From Deltaproteobacteria bacterium (lineage in GTDB: Bacteria; Myxococcota_A; Polyangia; Polyangiales; Houyiibacteriaceae): a DNA stretch of 8,948 nt. Shown piece after piece: positions 1-5,445 of the stretch (position 1 is its first letter; each line of letters begins with the position of its first letter). Under the pieces are notes generated by a model. The model was not told where the DNA came from, searched no databases, and saw only the letters and a list, made by a program, of their open reading frames with translations. The position numbers and the translations under genes were made by a program. Location: NCBI GenBank assembly GCA_019309605.1, contig JAFDFW010000062.1, positions 1 through 8,948 of the forward strand. The letters are read 5' to 3'.

Positions 1-97
1 CGACGACATGCCCGCCTTTGGCCCGGACAAAATCAGCGACGCCAACCTAGAATCCCTGCTGGCCTACGCCCTAACCATCGGCGCCGTAGCCCCTTAG
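1..97 (+). CDS. C-terminal end of a probable c-type cytochrome (partial)
   Basis: Only the last 31 codons are in the window; the gene starts to the left. In the frame beginning at base 2 the peptide reads DDMPAFGPDKISDANLESLL and continues AYALTIGAVAP to a TAG at 95-97. A Met in an MPAFG-type motif, a short spacer, and an amphipathic helix of the form 'sDanLesLlaYa' is the usual C-terminal ending of small class I c-type cytochromes, where the Met is the second axial haem ligand and the helix packs on the haem. The CXXCH haem site would lie upstream and cannot be seen. It would act in the periplasm, alone or as the tail domain of a larger redox enzyme. The call rests on about 30 residues, so another protein with a similar tail is possible. 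Confidence 0.55.
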   Translation, partial: DDMPAFGPDKISDANLESLLAYALTIGAVAP

Positions 98-98
98 G

Positions 99-311
99 CT
101 AGTTGTTACGGCAGAAGCCGTAGGGGATGAATTCGTCCTCTTCAGCGCGCGTACGGATGACGACTTCGCCGAAGATGAGGCAGACATTTGCCCAGCCCTC
201 GTACCAGGGACCTAGGACGGTCGGATCGCGAGTCGGTACACCTTGATGTTCCGATCCGTCCTCTTCAGGTAGGACTTCATCTGCGGAATGGTGTCGACGA
301 TCTTCGGCCAT
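99..311 (-). CDS. Doubtful small reading frame or gene remnant (70 codons)
   Basis: The only in-frame ATG is at 309-311, inside the 3' end of the F420-type oxidoreductase, and the stop is at 99-101. The half overlapping that gene (residues 1 to about 33) looks like a frame shadow, rich in charged residues and His. The non-overlapping half reads more like real protein: DPTVLGPWYEGWANVCLIFG, then a stretch ending EFIPYGFCRNN, with two Cys and roughly three quarters G or C at third codon positions. No start codon falls in that half. It may be the 3' remnant of a decayed gene, a short protein overlapping its neighbour, or chance. I do not recognise a family. It is the only possible content seen between 98 and 211. 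Confidence 0.18.
   Translation of the reverse strand: MAEDRRHHSADEVLPEEDGSEHQGVPTRDPTVLGPWYEGWANVCLIFGEVVIRTRAEEDEFIPYGFCRNN
107..122. terminator. Short perfect hairpin between convergent reading frames
   Basis: TACGGC (107-112), loop AGAA, GCCGTA (117-122) form a perfect 6-bp stem, 9 bases after the stop of the cytochrome-like gene. No T-run follows on either strand, so it is not a classical intrinsic terminator. It may be a weak 3'-end structure or chance. Confidence 0.22.
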
Positions 312-685
312 AGGATCGCCTTCTCGGAGTCCGTCAGGCGCGCCGCGAAGACCTCTGTCTTCTTCGAGCCGAGTTGGATCTTGGCCTTTGGATTCGCGTC
401 GAGGTTGTACGACCAGGCGGGGTGGTTCGCGGCCCCGAAGTTGCTCCCGATAACCAGAACATCATCCCCGTCTTCGGCGTACCCGAGCTGGACCGTCCGC
501 TCCTTGCCCGACTTGCGGCCAGCCGTGGTGAGCACCAGCTGCGGAATCACTTGGGGTCCTACCGACGTGACGCGCCCTCCGCTGATTTTGTACAGAACCG
601 GATCCAGCCGAGCGCAAAACGTGCTTGCAATCGAGCGGCCAGCCGGCGTGACAGAAAACCAATTGATGAAATCCCTGTAGCTCAT
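212..685 (-). CDS. DDN-family nitroreductase-fold protein, probably F420H2-dependent
   Basis: A 157-residue protein of the usual size for the deazaflavin-dependent nitroreductase (Ddn) family, split-barrel enzymes that use reduced coenzyme F420 to reduce quinones or nitro compounds. The family core is clear: LVLTTAGRKSGKERTVQLGY at about 50-69, then SNFGAANHPAWSYNLDANP at about 81-99, the cofactor-binding part of the fold, followed by the beta-strand KIQLGSKKTEVFAARL. The C-terminus YLKRTDRNIKVYRLAI matches the usual family end, so the protein looks complete. The N-terminal 25 residues (NWFSVTPAGRSIASTF) form an amphipathic helix that in relatives can touch the membrane. The ATG at 683-685 is supported by a GGAGG ribosome site 4 bases upstream. 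It seems to be a single-gene unit. Substrate is unknown, and F420 use is inferred from the family, since some members bind other flavins or haem. Confidence 0.87.
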   Translation of the reverse strand: MSYRDFINWFSVTPAGRSIASTFCARLDPVLYKISGGRVTSVGPQVIPQLVLTTAGRKSGKERTVQLGYAEDGDDVLVIGSNFGAANHPAWSYNLDANPKAKIQLGSKKTEVFAARLTDSEKAILWPKIVDTIPQMKSYLKRTDRNIKVYRLAIRPS

Positions 686-689
686 CTCG

Positions 690-694
690 CCTCC
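690..694 (-). promoter_or_regulatory. Ribosome binding site GGAGG for the DDN-family gene
   Basis: On the minus strand the sequence reads GGAGGCGAG followed by ATG (683-685). This is a strong Shine-Dalgarno match 4 bases before the start, and it fixes the start codon of the oxidoreductase. Confidence 0.7.
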
Positions 695-740
695 GTCGCC
701 GCGTAGCCTATCACGCCCGCCCGTGGATGCTCCCGACCGA

Positions 741-776
741 CGGACAATTTAGCCCTTGGAAAAAGGGGACTGTCCG
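741..776. repeat. Nested inverted repeat downstream of envC
   Basis: The outer arms CGGACA (741-746) and TGTCCG (771-776) enclose inner arms CCCTT (753-757) and AAGGG (763-767), giving a two-part cruciform or hairpin with a five-base GGAAA loop. It lies 5 bases beyond the envC stop, so it could mark the 3' end of the ftsE-ftsX-envC message, although no terminal T-run follows the stem. The GGGGAC/GTCCGC wording resembles dispersed palindromic (REP-like) elements seen between genes in other proteobacteria; that resemblance is from memory and untested. The rest of the spacer between 695 and 781 shows nothing else. Confidence 0.5.
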
Positions 777-781
777 CTCTC

Positions 782-1768
782 TTAGAGGCCAAGCCAGCTG
801 CGGGCGTCTAGGGGTCGGGTGCCTCTTCGGACTTCGAAGAAGAGGATCGCGTCGGGGTTGGCGGTGTCGAGCGTGCCTACGCGGGCGCTCATGCCTACCC
901 AGTCGCCTACTTGGACGTCGGTGGCGCCTAGGCCTCCGTAGACGGTGTAGAAGCTACTGCCGTGGTCGATGATGACCATCAGGCCGTAGGCGCCGTAGTT
1001 GCGGGCGAAGGCCACTCGGCCGTCTGCTGCAGCGCGGATGGGTCCGCCTGGGCGTCCGTAGAACTCCAAACCTGCTGCGCCTTCGCGACTGCTTTCACCG
1101 ATGCGCATCGATCCCTGAACCGGCAGCGCTAGCTGTCCGCGCATCTGGGCGAACCCGTCGCCGAGGTCATCCATGTCGCCGGACACGCGGATTCGACCGT
1201 AACTCACGTTATCGCTCGGCGCCGTTTGCGGCGCGCCTCGAAGCGCGTCCTGGAACAGTGAGGCGCTGCGCCGGCTGTGCTCGATCTCTTCCTTCTTGGC
1301 CTCGAGCTCCCGCAGGCCCACCTGGGCCTCCTCGAGCGCAGAAGCGAGTTGGTTCTTTTCGACTCGAAGGGCGGCGCCGCGTTCCCCGAGGAAGTCCATC
1401 GTATCGAGGTCGCCCTTCACCATTCGCGACAGCCGTTGCACTCGGGCGAGGTGCGCCATCAACGCGTCAAAACCTCCAGCGACCGGCAGCATCCCAGCGC
1501 GCCGAATGCGATAGAGGGCGCGCGCACGCTCGTGCAGGCGATCCTCGGCCTCGTCCCGCTTGTCTGCGAGGCCAGAAATCTCCGTGTCGATCTGTGCTTG
1601 CCTAGTTTGCGCATGTTCGACGCGGGCGAGGTTCTCAGCGATCTTGCCTTCCACCGCGGCGACATCCGTCAGGCCGCTAATCCCTACGTCCTGCTCCGCC
1701 CCAGCCCCCGCCGCAATAGCGAAGAGCCCCACCGCGGTCCAAACCCAGAATCTGCTCTTGGTTTTCAT
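782..1768 (-). CDS. envC: EnvC-like murein hydrolase activator with degenerate LytM (M23) domain
   Basis: A 328-residue protein (E. coli EnvC is about 420). Residues 1-24 are a Sec signal peptide (MKTKSR, hydrophobic stretch, AGAGA), so it is periplasmic. Residues about 35-170 are Glu/Arg/Ala-rich coiled coil, the part that docks on FtsX. Residues about 212-328 are a LytM domain ending WLGL, closely like EnvC. The zinc ligands of active M23 peptidases are absent: the HxxxD site reads AAGLEF (231-236) and the HxH site reads ILFFEV (308-313). It should therefore not cut peptidoglycan but activate AmiA/AmiB-type amidases at division. The ATG at 1766-1768 starts one base after the ftsX stop (TGACATG), suggesting translational coupling. 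An in-frame ATG 51 bases upstream would spoil the signal peptide and is less likely. Confidence 0.9.
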   Translation of the reverse strand: MKTKSRFWVWTAVGLFAIAAGAGAEQDVGISGLTDVAAVEGKIAENLARVEHAQTRQAQIDTEISGLADKRDEAEDRLHERARALYRIRRAGMLPVAGGFDALMAHLARVQRLSRMVKGDLDTMDFLGERGAALRVEKNQLASALEEAQVGLRELEAKKEEIEHSRRSASLFQDALRGAPQTAPSDNVSYGRIRVSGDMDDLGDGFAQMRGQLALPVQGSMRIGESSREGAAGLEFYGRPGGPIRAAADGRVAFARNYGAYGLMVIIDHGSSFYTVYGGLGATDVQVGDWVGMSARVGTLDTANPDAILFFEVRRGTRPLDARSWLGL

Positions 1769-1769
1769 G

Positions 1770-2651
1770 TCACACCGAGAGATAGCGTCGCACCGACACG
1801 GCGCTCCCAATCGCGCCAATCGCGGCGCCGCCCGCCAGTAGGGCCACGAGCGTCCATGCCCCGAGGAAGACGACCCGGCTCCCGGTCAACGCGGCCAAGG
1901 TCGAATCGACCGACTCGTGGAGCGCGAGGTAGCCGGCCAGGAGTGCGAGGACTGCCAGAAGCGCCGACGCGAACCCTTGGAACATGCCCTCCAGAACGAA
2001 CGGCCCTCTCACGAAGCCGTTGGTCGCGCCGCAGAGCTTCATGACTTCGATCTCCTGGCGTCGCCGCGCGACCGCCAAGCGAATGGTATTGCCGATCACG
2101 GCGACCACGCAGAACATCACCAGCAGCGCGAGGCCGAGCGCTAACATACGCGCACCCCAGAGTAACTGGTCAAGCTTTTGGAACCAGATTCCGTAGCTCT
2201 CCACGTCGCTCACCGCCCGAAATTGTGCGAGTCGCGTCGCGATCGATTCACTCCGTTCGCGGGTCACGCCCTGAACCAGCGTCACCTCGAGCGACGCCGG
2301 AAACACCTCCGAAGGAAGCCCGCTCAGGTCGGCACCGACGTCCGCCTCTTCGAGAAATGACTCGCGCGCCTCCGTCGGCGTCACGTGCGTCACTTCGTTG
2401 ACGTCACCCAGGCCCTCGAGAACGACGCGCAACTGGGCGATGTCCTGCGGGTCCGCGTCGTCTTTCAAGAAGAGCGTGATACGCCCGCTCTGTCCCCATC
2501 GCGTCGCTGCCGCGTCGAGGTTGGTGACGCCGAGCAGCGTAGCCCCGAGGCATATGAAGGCGACGGCCAGGCTCGTGACCGCCACGATATACAACCGTCG
2601 CTCCTCGCGGAGCCCCCGCCTCGCCCGCGTGATCGCGTTCTTCACGTCCAT
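1770..2651 (-). CDS. ftsX: Cell-division ABC transporter permease-like protein FtsX
   Basis: A 293-residue inner-membrane protein that with FtsE links cytoplasmic ATP hydrolysis to periplasmic cell-wall hydrolase activation. Topology fits FtsX: a short basic cytoplasmic N-terminus (ARRGLREERRLY), TM1 at about 20-42, a periplasmic domain at about 43-165 (with FLKDDADPQD near its start), TM2 at about 166-190, a cytoplasmic loop with the conserved RLAVARRRQEIEVMKLCGA stretch (191-209) that contacts FtsE, TM3 at about 220-245 and TM4 at about 262-285. It ends in a short basic tail, RRYLSV. The ATG at 2649-2651 lies 4 bases after the ftsE stop and has a good ribosome site. A further 29 in-frame codons upstream lie inside ftsE and lack family similarity, so I exclude them. 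Cognate partner genes sit on both sides. Confidence 0.95.
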   Translation of the reverse strand: MDVKNAITRARRGLREERRLYIVAVTSLAVAFICLGATLLGVTNLDAAATRWGQSGRITLFLKDDADPQDIAQLRVVLEGLGDVNEVTHVTPTEARESFLEEADVGADLSGLPSEVFPASLEVTLVQGVTRERSESIATRLAQFRAVSDVESYGIWFQKLDQLLWGARMLALGLALLVMFCVVAVIGNTIRLAVARRRQEIEVMKLCGATNGFVRGPFVLEGMFQGFASALLAVLALLAGYLALHESVDSTLAALTGSRVVFLGAWTLVALLAGGAAIGAIGSAVSVRRYLSV

Positions 2652-2655
2652 TGTT

Positions 2656-2662
2656 TCACCCC
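2656..2662 (-). promoter_or_regulatory. ftsX ribosome binding site built from the ftsE stop codon
   Basis: The minus strand reads GGGGTGA-AACA-ATG. GGGGTGA matches six of seven bases of the anti-SD complement GAGGTGA, and its TGA is the ftsE stop codon. This choice of start for ftsX implies tightly coupled translation of ftsE and ftsX. Confidence 0.6.
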
Positions 2663-3447
2663 ACCAGCGTGTGAATGCCACTGCTGCCCTGCCAGTGCTT
2701 GAGGCCTTGCTGGGCCTCGGACACGCGGCCTTCGTCAATCGAGATCAAGCGGTGGTCCCGCTTGGAGATGAGGGAGTGGTCGTGCGTTGCGAACAGCACG
2801 GTGGTCCCCGTCGAGTTGATCTCCTCGAAGAGCGTCAGGATGTCGATCGCGAGATGCGGGTCGAGGTTGCCCGTCGGCTCGTCCGCGAGGATGAGGGCCG
2901 GCTCGGGCACGATTGCCCTGGCGACGGCAACACGCTGCTTCTCGCCACCGGAGAGATTGCTGGTCTGCTCGGGACCCTGACCGGCCAAGCCGACTCGCTC
3001 GAGCGCCTCCGCCACGCGCGATCGGATCAGCCGTTGCGGCATCGACACGATTTCAAGCGCAACGGCAACGTTCTCGAAGACCGTCCAATGGTCGATGATC
3101 CGGAAGTCTTGGAAGACGATCCCGAGGTTCCGACGAAGGAACGGAATCGACTTGTCGGTCAACCTTGCAATGTCACGACCGCAGAAGAGCACGCGGCCTT
3201 CGTCGACCCTCAGCTCACGGTAAACGAGCTTGAGGAGCGTGCTCTTGCCGGCGCCGCTCGACCCGGTGATGAACACGAACTCGCCGCGCTCGACCGAGAG
3301 ATCGACCCCGCGTAGCGTCGGCTGGTCGGGACGGAAGAATTTGTAGACGTCCTCCAGCACCAGAATCGGCTTGGAGAGCTGCGGCTGGCTTGCGCGCGCG
3401 CCGGCCCGAAAAAACGGAAACGGGCGAACAACCTTGGTTCCCTGCAT
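2656..3447 (-). CDS. ftsE: Cell-division ATP-binding protein FtsE
   Basis: A 263-residue ABC ATPase with all motifs intact: Walker A GSSGAGKST (62-70), Q-loop Gln113 (GIVFQDFRI), signature LSGGEKQR (165-172), Walker B ALILADEP (184-191), and the H-loop ATHDH with His222. The FQDFRIIDHWTVFENVAVAL stretch and immediate linkage to ftsX identify it as FtsE rather than a LolD or MacB type ATPase. It binds FtsX at the inner membrane and powers EnvC-dependent amidase activation at the septum. FtsE usually starts close to the 'LEDVYKFF' strand and is about 220-230 residues. Here the ATG at 3445-3447 adds about 28 Arg/Phe-rich residues. A GTG at Val30 (3358-3360) would give a standard-length protein, but neither start has a clear ribosome site. 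First gene of the ftsE-ftsX-envC unit. Confidence 0.95.
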   Translation of the reverse strand: MQGTKVVRPFPFFRAGARASQPQLSKPILVLEDVYKFFRPDQPTLRGVDLSVERGEFVFITGSSGAGKSTLLKLVYRELRVDEGRVLFCGRDIARLTDKSIPFLRRNLGIVFQDFRIIDHWTVFENVAVALEIVSMPQRLIRSRVAEALERVGLAGQGPEQTSNLSGGEKQRVAVARAIVPEPALILADEPTGNLDPHLAIDILTLFEEINSTGTTVLFATHDHSLISKRDHRLISIDEGRVSEAQQGLKHWQGSSGIHTLVG

Positions 3448-3480
3448 AGAGTCCCGCTACCCCGTTCAGCTCTCGCTGGG

Positions 3481-3503
3481 CAAGAAATCGGCCAAGAATC
3501 GGC
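3481..3503. repeat. Tandem imperfect direct repeat in the ftsE / crotonase divergent spacer
   Basis: CAAGAAATCGGC (3481-3492) is followed directly by CAAGAATCGGC (3493-3503); the copies differ by one A. It lies 34-56 bases upstream of the ftsE ATG and 40-62 bases upstream of the crotonase ATG, the right place for a regulator binding to control either or both genes. No regulator is identified. The rest of the 95-bp spacer shows no clear minus-strand promoter. Confidence 0.5.
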
Positions 3504-3505
3504 GG

Positions 3506-3533
3506 TTGCCGAGGCCCCCGCTCCGGCTAGAGT
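3506..3533 (+). promoter_or_regulatory. Weak sigma-70-like promoter before the crotonase gene
   Basis: TTGCCG (3506-3511), a 16-base spacer, and TAGAGT (3528-3533); each hexamer matches four of six consensus bases. The -10 ends 9 bases before the ATG, so a transcript from here would be nearly leaderless, which fits the lack of a Shine-Dalgarno site. In GC-rich DNA such a match can easily be chance. Confidence 0.25.
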
Positions 3534-3542
3534 CTCGGCAGC

Positions 3543-4328
3543 ATGGGCGAACGAGCGGTCTTGTATGAGGGGGCAGACCGAATCGGGGTGATTTCCTTGA
3601 ATCGCCCTGATCATCGGAACTCGATGACTCCCGAGCTTTTGGACGCCTTTTCCGAAGCTATCGCGGAGGCACGGGGCGACCAGGAGATTCGATGCCTGGT
3701 CATCACCGGTAGAGGCCGCTGCTTCAGTGCCGGGGCGGATCTCCGCTCGTCCATGCAGCGAAGCGATCTCGGCAAGCCCTCCCGCGACGCGTCGTTCGCG
3801 ATGTACGAGCCGTTTCTGCAGGTGCTGGACGTCGAGGTGCCTGTCATCGCGGCCATGAACGGCCACACCGTCGGTGGTGGCTTCGGTCTCTCCCTCCTCG
3901 CCGACATCCGAGTCGCGAACGTCGATGCTAAATACGGTGTCAATTTCGCGCGCTTAGGAATCCATTCTGGACTGGGCATCAGCTATTTGCTCCCCCGCCT
4001 CGTCGGGGCGGCCCATGCGTCAGAGCTGTTGTTCACCGGCAAGCTCATCCGCGGAGACGAAGCACTGCGCATCGGACTGGTCACGCACGCGGAGGCACCC
4101 GAGGAAGTGCTCCCGACCGCAATGGGGCTCGCTCGCGCGATTGCGCGTTCCGCCCCCATGGCCGTTCAGCAAATGAAAGCCTCGATCCGCCGGGGGCTCC
4201 GATGGGAGATCCGCGAAGCCGCGCTCGACGAGGCCGGCCTCCAGGCCGCGAGCCTCTCCACCGAGGACGCTAAGGAGGGCGTGAGCGCGATCCTCGAAAA
4301 GCGGGAGCCCGACTTCACCGGACGATAG
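3543..4328 (+). CDS. Enoyl-CoA hydratase/isomerase (crotonase) family protein lacking both hydratase glutamates
   Basis: A 261-residue crotonase-fold protein, full length for the family. The acyl-CoA site is intact: CFSAGADL (60-67) and GHTVGGGFGLSLLADIRVA (107-125) supply the two backbone amides of the oxyanion hole. Aligned with rat mitochondrial hydratase, its catalytic Glu144 (GGGCEL) becomes Gly115 (GGGFGL) and Glu164 (PEI) becomes Phe135 (VNFARLG). Simple 2-enoyl-CoA hydration by the two-glutamate mechanism is therefore unlikely. It may be an isomerase, hydrolase or other crotonase-type enzyme, or bind CoA esters without hydrating them. Many annotated 'EchA-like' proteins share the FxxLGxHxGxG wording, so this is a subfamily trait rather than decay. 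It begins a plus-strand run; the next gene starts 4 bases after its stop. Other in-window genes do not reveal the substrate. Confidence 0.9.
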   Translation: MGERAVLYEGADRIGVISLNRPDHRNSMTPELLDAFSEAIAEARGDQEIRCLVITGRGRCFSAGADLRSSMQRSDLGKPSRDASFAMYEPFLQVLDVEVPVIAAMNGHTVGGGFGLSLLADIRVANVDAKYGVNFARLGIHSGLGISYLLPRLVGAAHASELLFTGKLIRGDEALRIGLVTHAEAPEEVLPTAMGLARAIARSAPMAVQQMKASIRRGLRWEIREAALDEAGLQAASLSTEDAKEGVSAILEKREPDFTGR

Positions 4329-4332
4329 ACCC

Positions 4333-5445
4333 ATGCTGGACGCCCCGAAGCTACCGATACCGATCGACGCCGTGCCTGAGCCGCTACGGCGCTTCGCCGA
4401 TCCCAACGGGCCCGCCGCCGCAAGAATGATGGCCGCTCGGGGGATGGTCCCGGTCAAGGGCGGCGACCTAGTGCTGCTGCTCGTGCAACTCACCGCGGAC
4501 GCCGACCCCGGGGTCTCCAAGTCGGCAGGCGATACCTTGCAAGGCTTACCGGAGGGAGTGCTTCTTCCCGCATGCGAAGAGGCACTGCACGCAGCGGTCT
4601 TTCACGAGATCGCGCTCCGTTTCTCGACCAACGACGAGGTCTTGTCACGGCTCGCCCAGAACCACGCCGTCGCCGACGCGACCATCGCCGCAATTTCGGC
4701 GCATTGCCCCGAACGCATCACCGAGATCATCTCCGTCAACCAGCAACGGCTCCTGGGCGCGCCGCAGATCATCGAAGCGCTCTACAAGAACCGCAACACC
4801 CGCATGTCGACCGCCGACCGTCTCGTCGAGCTCGCCGCCCGTCACGAGGTCGACCTAACGGGCATACCGATGTTCGCCGAGCTGAAGAAAGCGATCCAAG
4901 GCCAGCTGATTCCTGAGGCGAGCGACGAGCCGCTTCCGAGCGACAGCGCTTTCTCGAAGGCCCTCGAGGAAGACGCCGACCAAGACGCGGTCGAACGCGA
5001 CAAGATCGATGGCACCGAGGAGACCAAAGAAGAGTTCGTGCCGCTTCAGCAGAAGATCCGCAACATGAACATCGGTGAGAAGATCCGGATGGCGCTTCTC
5101 GGCAACGCAGCAGCGCGATCGATCTTAGTGCGGGACCCGAACCGTGTGGTGAGCATGGCGGCCATCGCCTCTCCGGCTATGGGCGAGAGCGAGGCCAAGA
5201 ACGCGGCCCAGAGCCGCGAGGTCTCCGAGGACGTGCTCCGATTCATCGGCAGGAAGCGCGAGTGGCTTCGGAGCTACGAGATCAAACGTCACCTCTGCAA
5301 CAACCCGAAGACGCCGCTCGCCCTTTCGATGACGTTCCTCTCGCATCTTCGCCGCAACGACCTTCGCGCGCTGTCGCGAAGCCGCGGCATTCCCGGGCCG
5401 CTGAAGCAGGTCGCCAAGCGAAAGTCCAAGCAGTTCGAGTCATGA
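4333..5445 (+). CDS. Conserved hypothetical helical-repeat protein (HEAT-like)
   Basis: A 370-residue protein of no family I can name with confidence. There is no signal peptide or membrane segment, so it should be cytoplasmic. Residues about 1-192 are a run of short paired helices resembling HEAT or leucine-rich-variant repeats (for example VLSRLAQNHAVADATIAAIS at 103-122). Residues 193-236 are an acidic, probably flexible linker. Residues 237-368 form a second helical domain with IRNMNIGEKIRMALLGNAAA, RSILVRDPNRVV and NPKTPLALSMTFL, ending in a basic tail. As I recall, similar C-terminal domains occur in Geobacter and myxobacterial proteins of unknown function. A scaffold or binding role is only a guess. 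The ATG lies 4 bases after the crotonase stop, and the gene overlaps the TPR gene by ATGA, so the pair is probably translated together. Confidence 0.85.
   Translation: MLDAPKLPIPIDAVPEPLRRFADPNGPAAARMMAARGMVPVKGGDLVLLLVQLTADADPGVSKSAGDTLQGLPEGVLLPACEEALHAAVFHEIALRFSTNDEVLSRLAQNHAVADATIAAISAHCPERITEIISVNQQRLLGAPQIIEALYKNRNTRMSTADRLVELAARHEVDLTGIPMFAELKKAIQGQLIPEASDEPLPSDSAFSKALEEDADQDAVERDKIDGTEETKEEFVPLQQKIRNMNIGEKIRMALLGNAAARSILVRDPNRVVSMAAIASPAMGESEAKNAAQSREVSEDVLRFIGRKREWLRSYEIKRHLCNNPKTPLALSMTFLSHLRRNDLRALSRSRGIPGPLKQVAKRKSKQFES

Noticed and set aside
782..1768. Active M23 zinc endopeptidase
   Set aside because: Both zinc-ligand motifs are lost and the context is ftsEX, so an EnvC-type activator is the better reading.
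1277..2044. Plus-strand open frame opposite envC and ftsX (255 codons)
   Set aside because: Spans the junction of two real minus-strand genes and ends in Arg/Pro/Ser-rich low-complexity peptide; no start signal.
2398..3315. Long plus-strand open frame opposite ftsE and ftsX (305 codons)
   Set aside because: It lies wholly antisense to two genes with every family motif. Its peptide is Arg/Asp/Glu-rich without family features: a frame shadow in GC-rich DNA.
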